The notes under the pieces were generated by a model. That model was not told the origin of the DNA, did no database searches, and saw nothing but the letters and a program-made list of their open reading frames with translations. This document shows positions 53,103 through 61,471 of a stretch of DNA of 64,000 nt, in pieces (position 1 is the stretch's first letter; each line of letters starts with the position of its first letter). The stretch lies in the NCBI GenBank assembly GCA_031291415.1, contig JARLJB010000158.1, forward strand, positions 1 to 64,000, read 5' to 3'. This DNA is from Telmatospirillum sp. GTDB lineage: Bacteria > Pseudomonadota > Alphaproteobacteria > Rhodospirillales > Magnetospirillaceae. The position numbers and the translations under genes are program-made.

Positions 53103-54245
53103 TCAGATCGCCTTCGGTTTCTGGCCGTCCCAGGCCGCAAACTTGCCGTCCTTGACCACCAGCCGAACGAAGTGCGGGGCGGAAACCCGGCGACTCGTCG
53201 GATCGAAGGTGGCTTTGCCGAACACGGCGCTCGGCAGATCCTTGATCTTGGCGATACCTTCGTGGATCGCTTCGCGACTGGCACCGAACTGGTTGACGAT
53301 CCGGCTGATGAAGATCAGGCCATCGTAGGCGGTGGCGTTGAACCAATCGGGGTCTTGACCGTACTTGGCGCGGAACGCGGTGACGAACGCCTGGACTTCG
53401 GAGCGCTGCTCGCCGGGAAAGAAATAGCCTTGGGTGTAAGTGCCTTCGGCGTCGTCCCCCGCCAACTCGATGAACTTTGGCGAATAGATCGAGACGACGC
53501 CGGCGATCACCTGCTTGAGGCCGAGCTCGTGCACCTGACGAACGATGACAGCGGCGTCGGCGTAGTAGGCTTCAATCACGATCGCGTCAGGTCCAGCATC
53601 GCGGATGCGCACAAGAGTGGAGCGGAAGTCGCGCTCGCCGGACTGGAAGCCCTCGGTAGCGACGATCGTGGCGCCGGCCGCCTTGGCGCTCTCCACGAAG
53701 CGATCCCGGCAGGCCACGCCCCAGTCGGTGTTGAGATGCAGCACCGCGACCTTCTTCCGTCCCAGCCCTTCGATCACGAAGTTGGCCAGCGACGGCTGTT
53801 CGTCATCCTGGCTAAGGCAATTGCTCCAGGTGTAGTCGCCGGATTTGGTGTAATCGGGGTGGGAATTGGTGATGCCGAGTTGGAGCAGCTTGCCACGATT
53901 ATAGATCGGCGAGGCGGCCATCGAGGCGGGAGAGGAAAAATCGCCGAGTTCGGCCAGGATACGCGGGTCGTTGACGAATTTCTGGGCGATCGTGACGGAC
54001 TGCCGGGGATCGCTTTGGCTGTCCTCGAAAACATACTGGAACGGCCGGCCGCCGGCAGCGTTGATTTGGTCGAGGGCGAGATCGAAACCGGCCTTCCACT
54101 GCGCGCCGTATTGCGCGTTCGGGCCGGTTAGCGGGCCGCTGACGCCGACCAGGATGGGCTCCTCGGCACGGCTGCGGACGGCCGTCAGCGCCGTGCATCC
54201 GGCGGCAAGACTGGCGGCGAGAAAGGAACGACGAGAGAACGACAT
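53103..54245 (-). CDS. ABC transporter substrate-binding protein (LivJ-like)
   Basis: A 380-residue type-I periplasmic binding protein of the amino-acid/amide family. The N-terminus has a twin-arginine motif (SRRSFLA, residues 4-10) and a following LAAGC that could act as a lipobox, so it may be exported folded by Tat and lipid-anchored. The body GVSGPLTGPNAQYGAQWKAG is the usual ligand-entrance strand. The ligand is unknown, but the operon starts with an ATC-hydrolase-like gene, hinting at a cyclic or amide compound. Confidence 0.9.
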   Translation of the reverse strand: MSFSRRSFLAASLAAGCTALTAVRSRAEEPILVGVSGPLTGPNAQYGAQWKAGFDLALDQINAAGGRPFQYVFEDSQSDPRQSVTIAQKFVNDPRILAELGDFSSPASMAASPIYNRGKLLQLGITNSHPDYTKSGDYTWSNCLSQDDEQPSLANFVIEGLGRKKVAVLHLNTDWGVACRDRFVESAKAAGATIVATEGFQSGERDFRSTLVRIRDAGPDAIVIEAYYADAAVIVRQVHELGLKQVIAGVVSIYSPKFIELAGDDAEGTYTQGYFFPGEQRSEVQAFVTAFRAKYGQDPDWFNATAYDGLIFISRIVNQFGASREAIHEGIAKIKDLPSAVFGKATFDPTSRRVSAPHFVRLVVKDGKFAAWDGQKPKAI

Positions 54246-54334
54246 AACCTTGCTCCTGCGGCCGACAATCCGGCCTGAATTCTGCGAAAATTCGCGTAGT
54301 TAAACGGGTTCCTTGCGGATGAGGGAGAATGGGC

Positions 54335-54844
54335 TCAACCGCCGGACTGGCCGGGGGTGATCTGCATCCGACAGCGATCGTGGCCGTCGCGCTTCCAGCC
54401 TTCGGCCGTGAAGGCAAAGCCCGCAGCGGTAAACATGCCGTGGTCGACGGCTCGGGCGCCCTGACAAAGCTGTTCAATGTCCTCGTCGCCACGGCCCATC
54501 TGTTTCCAGGTGCGCACCAACGGGCAGCTATGGAATTCAATATCGAGATGACCGGTGTCTTCGCGCAGCACTTCGGGCGAGAACAGCACGTCAGCCACAG
54601 GTATGGCTCCGAGAAAAGCCTTACTCAGCCCGGCGAGGTCGGCCGGAGCGAAGGCTGCAAGCGGTCCAGCGCTGGCGGCCCCCATCCGGTGAGTCGCCTC
54701 GGCGAGCAGCTCGACCGCACGAGCGGCACCAAAATTTTCGCGCAGCACATCAAAAATGTGAGCGTAGGCGCGGGCACGAGTGGCAAATGCCTCTTCCAGG
54801 GCCCCAACCGGAACCGTTCGCGGTTCAGCCGGCTTTGCTGTCAT
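54335..54844 (-). CDS. ATC-hydrolase-like protein (L-2-amino-thiazoline-4-carboxylate hydrolase family)
   Basis: A 169-residue protein whose C-terminal half fits the ATC hydrolase family pattern: SCPLVRTWKQMG, then LCQGARAVDHGMF and a terminal GHDRCRMQI. The family is named for a hydrolase that opens 2-aminothiazoline-4-carboxylate on the way to cysteine. It is the first gene of the Liv-type operon (90 bp before the binding protein), with GGAG before the ATG. Family assignment rests on spaced motif residues, not on close similarity. Confidence 0.6.
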   Translation of the reverse strand: MTAKPAEPRTVPVGALEEAFATRARAYAHIFDVLRENFGAARAVELLAEATHRMGAASAGPLAAFAPADLAGLSKAFLGAIPVADVLFSPEVLREDTGHLDIEFHSCPLVRTWKQMGRGDEDIEQLCQGARAVDHGMFTAAGFAFTAEGWKRDGHDRCRMQITPGQSGG

Positions 54845-54859
54845 CAGTTAACTCCTCAG

Positions 54860-54975
54860 ATGGTCCATATTATACAGTATATTTTTGTATATATTAATAT
54901 TATGCTACTTAGATATTGGCGTAAAATCAATGGTAGACCAATTATGTGGTGTTATATATAATATAACATATATTA
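54860..54975. promoter_or_regulatory. AT-rich divergent promoter island
   Basis: A sharply AT-rich patch in an otherwise GC-rich region, between the Liv operon and proC. It has TATACA (54871-54876) with TGTATA (54886-54891) and a perfect dyad GTTATAT / ATATAAC (54951-54957 with 54961-54967). These are plausible regulator sites or -10 elements for both directions. No gene lies in 54845-55137. Confidence 0.5.
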
Positions 54976-55137
54976 TGTGTAGTTATCGCAACCAACAAGG
55001 TCACATGAAGCAGGTCGAGGAATTTGTCGCCATTGCCCTCCGAGGGCGAACCGATGCTGTCTCTCAGGGTGCCATCTGCGGCGGGTGGTCGTGCTGGATG
55101 CGAAGGGCGTGACGTTGATCGATATTGTGAGGGAAGC

Positions 55138-55929
55138 ATGACACGTGTTCTTCTTGTCGGGGCAGGCAACATGGGCGGCTCGTTGCTGGAAGGCTGGCTG
55201 GATCGCGGTTTTGAGGCCAGGGACATCGTGGTGGTCGATCCCGGACGGCAGAAACCGACCCCGTGCCAGTTGGTCGACGGCGCCGACGCGGTGCCGGAAG
55301 CGTTTGCACCGGACGTCGTGGTCTTCGCTGTAAAACCGCAGATAATGGACAAAGTCGCGCCTGGTTACGCCCGTTATGCCGGCAAGGCCGTCTTCCTCTC
55401 GATTGCCGCCGGGAAAACCCTCGCCTACTTCCAGGCTCGGCTCGGGCTCAATGCCGCGCTGGTGCGGGCCATACCCAACACACCGGCTGCGGTGCGCCAC
55501 GGCATAACGGTGGCAGTGACGAATCCGATCGTCGACGCGGTGCACAAGGCGCTCTGCAACGAGCTGCTCTCGGCAGTAGGGGAAGTCGCCTGGGTCGAGG
55601 ACGAGGCGTTGATCGATACCGCGACCGCGGTTTCGGGTGGCGGGCCGGCCTATGTCTTCCTGCTGGTCGAAACCCTGGCTCAGGCGGGTGTGGCGGCAGG
55701 GCTGCCATCGGATTTGGCGGACCAGTTGGCGCGGGTGACGGTTTCGGGTTCGGGCGAACTGTTGGCGAGATCGAAAGAAGATCCGGCTCAACTGCGCAAG
55801 AACGTCACCAGCCCGCAAGGTACCACCGCAGCGGCGCTCAACGTATTGATGGGCGAGGATGGTTTTGGTCCGCTCTTGACGCGGGCAGTGGCTGCCGCCC
55901 AACGGCGTTCACGCGAACTGGCTGACTAG
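55138..55929 (+). CDS. proC: Pyrroline-5-carboxylate reductase
   Basis: A 263-residue ProC-family reductase of 1-pyrroline-5-carboxylate to proline with NAD(P)H. GAGNMGGSLLEGW opens the Rossmann fold, AVKPQ and AIPNTPA follow, and the C-terminal SGGGPAYVF ... TSPQGTT block is the substrate site. The start at 55138 has GAGGGAA upstream; the longer frame to 55024 has no similarity. Its accessory neighbourhood (Liv transporter, two ATC-hydrolase-like genes) allows a related cyclic imine as substrate. Confidence 0.88.
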   Translation: MTRVLLVGAGNMGGSLLEGWLDRGFEARDIVVVDPGRQKPTPCQLVDGADAVPEAFAPDVVVFAVKPQIMDKVAPGYARYAGKAVFLSIAAGKTLAYFQARLGLNAALVRAIPNTPAAVRHGITVAVTNPIVDAVHKALCNELLSAVGEVAWVEDEALIDTATAVSGGGPAYVFLLVETLAQAGVAAGLPSDLADQLARVTVSGSGELLARSKEDPAQLRKNVTSPQGTTAAALNVLMGEDGFGPLLTRAVAAAQRRSRELAD

Positions 55930-55965
55930 TGCATTGACGCATTCAGAAGCGTCAGTGCACTAGTC
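55924..55965 (+). terminator. Long hairpin overlapping the proC stop codon
   Basis: GACTAGTGCATTGACGC (55924-55940) pairs with the reverse of 55949-55965 at 16 of 17 positions around an 8-nt loop. The proC stop TAG lies in the first arm. There is no T-run after it, so it may protect the mRNA end or act as a weak terminator. Confidence 0.5.
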
Positions 55966-56100
55966 CCGTCGGCGGTGACCGGTCAGACCTCGTCTGTGGA
56001 ACGGAATACCGAACCGGCAATTCCACATTACCGGCTGGCCGCCCATACGCCTTGAGCCGCTTCATATACTTACAGATCTTGTCGACTAAGGCATAAAATC

Positions 56101-56820
56101 ATGAACGACAGCGATATCCGTTCAAAATTCTACATAGACGACCACGCAGTACTATATGCACTGCTGGTGAAGAATGCTGTTCAGGGCTTCGGCGGCAAAG
56201 GGGATGCCGCCGCAGGGAAGGCCACGATCCTTTACGGCCGGGAACGGGGTCTGCGCATGGCCATGCGCTGTGTAGCCGACGGCAGCCCCCTGACGGCCGA
56301 CAACTATATTGTTTATGGGGAGTGGCTAGACGACAGGGGCTGGTCGGAATTTCGCGTCGGGGGCTACGAGCCATACGAACTTGATGCCGTGGTCTGTGGA
56401 TGGAACGACGCCTGGGTAAAGTACGGTCTTTTGGACTATGGCAAAAAATACTGCCAATTCATTGACCAGGAACTAGTGCGCGGCTTCAATCCCGACAACA
56501 GCTTCGCCTTGCAAGGCACCCTTTCGCAAGGTGGCGAAAGGTGTCGATTCATGTTCGATGGCATAAGTGCCACTTCGGATGCCGATAGCCGGCATATCGG
56601 TGAACTTCGAAAAAAAAAGATCCCGTACGTGGTTAAAGACTTTTTATACCATACGGGCCATGTTCTTTCCGCTTTCCGACGGACGTATTTCCTTGAATTT
56701 GGTCTAGTGAAGGCCCAGGGAGTTCTGGAAAAGACATTTTCCGATTATGCGGAGATATTCGGAATAGAAAAACTCCGTGCCTTGCAAAACGAGGCAACGC
56801 TGGATTTCTCGACAATATAG
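56101..56820 (+). CDS. ATC-hydrolase-like protein (second copy of the family)
   Basis: A 239-residue protein with the ATC hydrolase pattern more clearly than the copy at 54335: GWNDAWVKYGL, YCQFIDQELVRGFNP and TLSQGGERCRFMF, giving the conserved Cys, Asp and Gly-Phe-Asn-Pro positions. The N-terminal half has a YGRERGLRMAMRC helix. It is plus-strand, 171 bp after proC. Its GC content appears lower than its neighbours', and a repeat lies just past its end, both compatible with acquisition. Enzymatic activity is not established. Confidence 0.65.
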   Translation: MNDSDIRSKFYIDDHAVLYALLVKNAVQGFGGKGDAAAGKATILYGRERGLRMAMRCVADGSPLTADNYIVYGEWLDDRGWSEFRVGGYEPYELDAVVCGWNDAWVKYGLLDYGKKYCQFIDQELVRGFNPDNSFALQGTLSQGGERCRFMFDGISATSDADSRHIGELRKKKIPYVVKDFLYHTGHVLSAFRRTYFLEFGLVKAQGVLEKTFSDYAEIFGIEKLRALQNEATLDFSTI

Positions 56821-56832
56821 CGCCATCCGTTG

Positions 56833-56885
56833 TCGCGTCGCTCGGCCTTCGGCCCGCCTACGGCGCCATTTACCCTTCGGGCTGC
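56833..56885 (-). repeat. Dispersed 53-bp repeat, copy 2
   Basis: Inverted copy of 49034-49086, four mismatches in 53 nt, placed between the ATC-hydrolase-like gene and the PLP decarboxylase. It falls in an open frame that reads into the decarboxylase, which argues for starting that gene downstream of it. Confidence 0.75.
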
Positions 56886-56937
56886 ATCTATGGCGATTGA
56901 CAGGAACCTGGAATGGCAAGACGGCAATGGGATACAC

Positions 56938-58317
56938 ATGCGGGAAATTGAATTGATTGCCGATGCCGACGCCCGTGCCAGGGATTATTTGGCTGGGATT
57001 GGGGAGCGCCCTCCATTCCCGGACCAGGCGGCACGCGACGGACTGGCCGCTTTCGCCGAAGCGCTCCCCGAGCAAGGTCACGATGCGGCAGAGACACTCC
57101 GACTGCTCGACATTCACGGGTCGCCAGCAACAACGGCATCGAACGGCCCGCGCTATTTCGGCTTCGTGATCGGCGCTACCTTGCCCGCGGCCGCGGCGGC
57201 CGAACGGCTCATGCTGGCGTGGGACCAATGCGCGTCCTCCTACGACAATTCGCCAGTCGCCGCGACAATCGAAAAGATTGCATCGCGCTGGCTTCTTGAT
57301 GTGCTCGACCTGCCGCGCGAAAGTGCCGTCGGCTTCGGCACCAGCGCGACGGCCTGCACGCTCACCAGCCTGTCGGCAGCCCGACGGACCCTGCTGTCCC
57401 GTCAGGGATGGGATTTCGACGGGGACGGCCTGTTTGGCGCTCCGGAAATCAAGGTCGTCGTTTCCGACACCGTGCATATCACCGTGCGCAAGGCACTCCG
57501 GCTTCTGGGCTTCGGCACCGCGCGCCTGCTGATCGCGCCGACGGACGGGCACGGGCGGATCGATCCCGACCGCCTGCCGCCGCTCGATGACCGGACCATT
57601 CTTTGCCTTCAGGCCGGCGAAGTGAACACCGGCGAGTTTGATCTGTTTCCGCCGCTGATCGAAGCGGCGCGGAAGGCAAATGCCTGGGTTCATGTGGACG
57701 GCGCATTCGGTCTGTGGGCGCGCGCTTCGTCGCGACGGCCGCTGACCGATGGGATCGAGGAGGCCGATAGCTGGACGACGGACGGCCACAAGTGGCTGAA
57801 TACGCCATATGACGGCGCGGTCGCCATCTGCCGGGATGCCGAGGCGCTTGCCCAGGCGATGAACGCCGACGCGGCCTATGCGACGGCCTCCAGGGATGCC
57901 CAGAAGAACCTGACCCTGGAATTCTCGCGGCGGGCGCGCGGCATTCCCATCTGGGCGGCACTCAGAACGCTTGGGCGCACGGGCGTTGCGGAGCTGGTGG
58001 ACCGCCATTGCGACGAGGCCGCCTATCTGGCGGACCGGCTTCGCAACGGCAATCTGGACGTTCTCAATCGTGTCGTCCTCAATCAGGTGCTCGTGCGCTG
58101 CGGTGACGACGAGAACACCGCACGGGTCCGCCAAACCGTTGTCGACACCGGCGTCGGCTGGTTCGGAAACACGGTCTGGCGGGGGCGCCCGGCCTTTCGC
58201 ATCAGCCTGTCGTCATGGCGCACTCAGCACGACGATATCGTTCGCCTTGCGGACGCGCTGGTGACGGCCACGACCGTCAGCCCATTCCCACGATCGACGA
58301 ACCACGAATGGCCTTAG
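56938..58317 (+). CDS. PLP-dependent decarboxylase (group II amino acid decarboxylase family)
   Basis: A 459-residue fold-type I PLP enzyme of the aromatic-amino-acid/glutamate decarboxylase family. Lys285 in TTDGHKWLN is the PLP lysine and Asp254 in HVDGAFGLW binds the ring nitrogen. FGTSATACTLTSLSAAR matches the phosphate-binding loop. The substrate is not evident; some members are aminotransferases or aldehyde synthases. The start at 56938 (MREIELIADAD) avoids the upstream repeat; in-frame ATGs at 56890 and 56914 are alternatives. Confidence 0.87.
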   Translation: MREIELIADADARARDYLAGIGERPPFPDQAARDGLAAFAEALPEQGHDAAETLRLLDIHGSPATTASNGPRYFGFVIGATLPAAAAAERLMLAWDQCASSYDNSPVAATIEKIASRWLLDVLDLPRESAVGFGTSATACTLTSLSAARRTLLSRQGWDFDGDGLFGAPEIKVVVSDTVHITVRKALRLLGFGTARLLIAPTDGHGRIDPDRLPPLDDRTILCLQAGEVNTGEFDLFPPLIEAARKANAWVHVDGAFGLWARASSRRPLTDGIEEADSWTTDGHKWLNTPYDGAVAICRDAEALAQAMNADAAYATASRDAQKNLTLEFSRRARGIPIWAALRTLGRTGVAELVDRHCDEAAYLADRLRNGNLDVLNRVVLNQVLVRCGDDENTARVRQTVVDTGVGWFGNTVWRGRPAFRISLSSWRTQHDDIVRLADALVTATTVSPFPRSTNHEWP

Positions 58318-58565
58318 AGCCGCCAGCTCTCGCCGAAAATCAGAGTCTTCGTGGATTTCATGACGGAGAACCTTTTCCGCATGAGGCTGTCCGGAGACAT
58401 CCATGGTTGCAAGACCATCCGATAGGCGCCCAACACTCGATGAGCGCACCATTGCTTGCCGTCACGCTGGCAAGGAGAGCACCGGAGAGGTCGATCATTT
58501 CGCAGAGTTGGCCGCTGTCGCCCGCGCAGCCTGCGAAACCGGCCGGTCCTGCCCACCGGGCTTCT

Positions 58566-59486
58566 TCACCATGGCGGCGCTGCGGCACGGCACACAGCCA
58601 TTACGGTGTCGCGCAGCCAGCGATGCGCCGGGTCGGCATCCACGCGGGGATGCCACATCGCTGATATGACGATCTCCGGCGTGCGGACGGGAAGTTCGAA
58701 GCTGGTAAGGCCTTCCGTAAGCGCATCGGCGCTCGGCATGCCGAGACACGAACGCGGCACGAGCGCAACCAAGTCCGATTGGCGCGCGATGCGCATCGCG
58801 TCCGGGTGCCCGGGCACGACAGCGACGATCTCCCGTCTGAGACCGAACTGCTCCAATGCACTGTCGACCGGACCCGTGAAGGTCTCCTTGCGCGATGCCA
58901 CGACATGCTTGCATGCCGCATAGCGTTCGGGGGTTACGGGGCCAGTCAGCAACGGGTGTCCCACTCGAACCGCGCCAACGAATTTGTCGCGGAAGATGGA
59001 CTGGGTGCGCACCTCCGGCGCGAATGCTCCGAGAACTCCAATTTCGAGATCGATCCGACCCTCCCGGAGCGGGCTGGCATCTTTGACAGGCTTGGGCGCG
59101 AAACGCAGGCGGACCCGCGGCGCTGCCTCCATGACGGCAACCACCAAGGGTGCGGAGAACAGTTCAATGAACCCCTCGTTGGCGCGAATCGTGAAGGTTC
59201 GCTCAAGCGAGGCGACGTCCAATTGGCGGGTCTGCGGGCTGAGAACCGTCCGTACGTCACGCGTAAGCTCGTGAACCTGGTCGCGCAATTCGGCAGCCCG
59301 TGGTGTCGGCACAAGCCCGCGCCCGGCGCGCACGAGCAGCGGATCTGCCGTTGCGGATCGGAGCCGCGCAAGGGTCCGGCTCATGGCGGAAGAACTCAAG
59401 CCAAGACGGCGGGCCGCGCCGGTCACGCTTCCTTCGGTCAGCAGCACATCCAAGGCCAGAAGAAGGTTCAGATCCACGTTATTCAT
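58566..59486 (-). CDS. LysR-family transcriptional regulator
   Basis: A 306-residue LysR regulator of the NodD/PcpR-like type. The winged helix (~6-65) reads GSVTGAARRLGLSSSAMSRTLARLR, and the effector domain follows. It is divergent from an SDR gene and an amidohydrolase gene, which it probably controls; the 132-bp gap 59487-59618 should hold the shared promoters. The 248 bp between it and the decarboxylase (58318-58565) contain no convincing gene. Confidence 0.9.
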   Translation of the reverse strand: MNNVDLNLLLALDVLLTEGSVTGAARRLGLSSSAMSRTLARLRSATADPLLVRAGRGLVPTPRAAELRDQVHELTRDVRTVLSPQTRQLDVASLERTFTIRANEGFIELFSAPLVVAVMEAAPRVRLRFAPKPVKDASPLREGRIDLEIGVLGAFAPEVRTQSIFRDKFVGAVRVGHPLLTGPVTPERYAACKHVVASRKETFTGPVDSALEQFGLRREIVAVVPGHPDAMRIARQSDLVALVPRSCLGMPSADALTEGLTSFELPVRTPEIVISAMWHPRVDADPAHRWLRDTVMAVCRAAAPPW

Positions 59487-59618
59487 GGCCGAACCTTATC
59501 TCATTCGGTCCTTATGACATAGCGTCTCACGCAACTATATTGTGCATCCTGTGCGTCTGGCGTCGATTGAATAGGACAGTCATATTCGTTGCCGACCTCA
59601 TTGGTGAAAGGCATCTCC

Positions 59619-60335
59619 ATGCGCCCAACCACGTCACGCGACACTGCCGGTACGGTCCTCCTCGTCGGAGCATCGCGCGGTCTTGGCCTCGCCATGGCCG
59701 CCGAGTTCCTGAAGAAGGGGTGGAACGTCGTTGGTACGGTGCGCGGCAGTGCCAGAACCGGACTGCACGATCTGGCGGACGAGCATGCGGGCCGTGTTGA
59801 AATCGGCGCCCTCGACATAACAGAGCCCGATCAGATCGCGGCGCTGCACGACCGGCTCTCCGGCCGCAGCTTCGATATTCTGTTCGTGAACGCCGGTACC
59901 GCCAACCGCAACCAGGACGAGACTATCGCGGACGTGTCGACCGATGAGTTCGTGCGCGTGATGATCACGAATGCTCTCGGTCCGATGCGCGTTGTCGAGG
60001 GATTGCAGGACCTCGTTTCCGCGAACGGCTTGATCGGCGTCATGTCGTCGGGACAAGGCAGTATCAGCAACAACGAGAAGGGTGGGCATGAGGTTTATCG
60101 CGGCAGCAAGGCCGCTCTGAACCAGTACATGCGAAGCTATGCGGCCCGCCATGCCGGAGAGTCGCGCGCATTGGTGCTGATGGCTCCGGGCTGGATACGC
60201 ACCGAATTGGGTGGAATGAACGCGCCATTTACCGTTGAGGAAAGCGTTCCAAAGATTGTGGACGTGCTTGTCTCGCAGCAGGAGAAATCTGGTTTGCAGT
60301 ACCTCGACCGTGAGGGGCGCACCGTCCCTTGGTGA
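59619..60335 (+). CDS. SDR family oxidoreductase
   Basis: A 238-residue short-chain dehydrogenase. The cofactor motif VGASRGLG is near residues 14-21, the NAG motif is in FVNAGTANR, and the catalytic Ser and YRGSK (Tyr-x-x-x-Lys with Gly-Ser) are in place. The GSISNNEKGG stretch before it is typical of the CsgA/sniffer-like subgroup. The start at 59619 follows AAAGG. It is the first gene downstream of the divergent LysR and is followed 69 bp later by an amidohydrolase. Confidence 0.86.
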   Translation: MRPTTSRDTAGTVLLVGASRGLGLAMAAEFLKKGWNVVGTVRGSARTGLHDLADEHAGRVEIGALDITEPDQIAALHDRLSGRSFDILFVNAGTANRNQDETIADVSTDEFVRVMITNALGPMRVVEGLQDLVSANGLIGVMSSGQGSISNNEKGGHEVYRGSKAALNQYMRSYAARHAGESRALVLMAPGWIRTELGGMNAPFTVEESVPKIVDVLVSQQEKSGLQYLDREGRTVPW

Positions 60336-60404
60336 ACGCTCGGTCGAGGCACACCTCTCCCCAATAGGCTGCAACAAAGCCAAATATCTTGACCGGAGTC
60401 GCTC

Positions 60405-61394
60405 ATGAAGCTGATCGGCATCGAAGAGCATTTCCTGACGGCTGAAATAGGCGAAGCGTGGAACGCCATTGGTCTGGACGCGGTCGATCCGAGCGTGGCG
60501 TTCCATTCTGGCCCGATCGAGGGCCGGCTGCTCGACCTCGCTGAGGACCGGCTTGCCCTGATGGACGAAACGGGCCTCGACATTCAGGTCCTGTCGCTGA
60601 CCACGCCGGCGCTTCATGACCTCGGGCCGGAAAGCGTCGACATGGCGCGGCGGACCAACGACGCCCTGGCGGCGGCGATCGCCCGCCATCCGACACGCTT
60701 CCAGGCGCTGGCGACGCTGCCGGTGGCGATGCCGGAGGACGCCGCGCAGGAACTCGAGCGCTGTGTCAGGATGCTCGGCTTCAAGGGAGCGATGCTGTGC
60801 GGGAGGGTCGGCGCGCGCAACCTTGACCATCCAACCCTCTCGCCCATTTTTCAGAGCGCGGAGGCCTTGGGCGCGCCGGTATTCCTCCATCCCCGGGCGC
60901 CCGACATGGCCATCAGGGCGGCCTATTATTCGGGCTTCAAGCATGAGGTCGACGCCGCATTCTCCACCTACGGCCTTGGTTGGCACTATGATGCAGGCAT
61001 CCAGTTCCTCCGCCTTGTCCTCGCCGGCACGTTCGATCGCATGCCGGGCCTTCAGGTGATCCTGGGCCATTGGGGCGAGTTGGTGCTGTTCTATGCCGAG
61101 CGTCTCGCGGCAATGGACCGCGTGTCCGGGCTGGCCAATCCGATTGCGACTTATCTGCGCCGGAATCTCTATGTTACGGCGAGCGGCATGTTCCTTCCTC
61201 ATTACCTGGAGCGCTCCGCCGCAGTTGTCGGAACGGATCGCCTGCTCTTTTCCACCGACTTCCCTTACCAATACCGTCCCGGCGCGGACGCGAGACGGTT
61301 TCTGGAGAATTGTGGTCTCGCAGAGCCTGCAAAGTTTGCACATGGCAACTGGCTGCGCCTGACCGGTGAGTGCACGGCACAAGACGGTGGTTGA
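60405..61394 (+). CDS. Amidohydrolase family 2 (ACMSD/resorcylate decarboxylase-like)
   Basis: A 329-residue TIM-barrel metal-dependent hydrolase or decarboxylase. The N-terminal IEEHF replaces the HxH pair with the Glu-x-His form seen in gamma-resorcylate and related decarboxylases. FLHPRAP, LGHWGE and the catalytic Asp in FSTDFPYQ complete the metal site. It most likely acts non-oxidatively on an aromatic acid. It is operonic with the SDR gene. Confidence 0.86.
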   Translation: MKLIGIEEHFLTAEIGEAWNAIGLDAVDPSVAFHSGPIEGRLLDLAEDRLALMDETGLDIQVLSLTTPALHDLGPESVDMARRTNDALAAAIARHPTRFQALATLPVAMPEDAAQELERCVRMLGFKGAMLCGRVGARNLDHPTLSPIFQSAEALGAPVFLHPRAPDMAIRAAYYSGFKHEVDAAFSTYGLGWHYDAGIQFLRLVLAGTFDRMPGLQVILGHWGELVLFYAERLAAMDRVSGLANPIATYLRRNLYVTASGMFLPHYLERSAAVVGTDRLLFSTDFPYQYRPGADARRFLENCGLAEPAKFAHGNWLRLTGECTAQDGG

Positions 61395-61471
61395 TGAGCG
61401 GAATGGCACGCGCCGAGCGCAGATAACGGCAGCTATTTTTCTTAGTCGACTTGAGAGTTGGCCCGACCGAC

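Noticed and set aside
58318-58565. Short ORFs between the decarboxylase and LysR genes
   Set aside because: Several overlapping frames on both strands exist, none with a ribosome binding site or any family resemblance.
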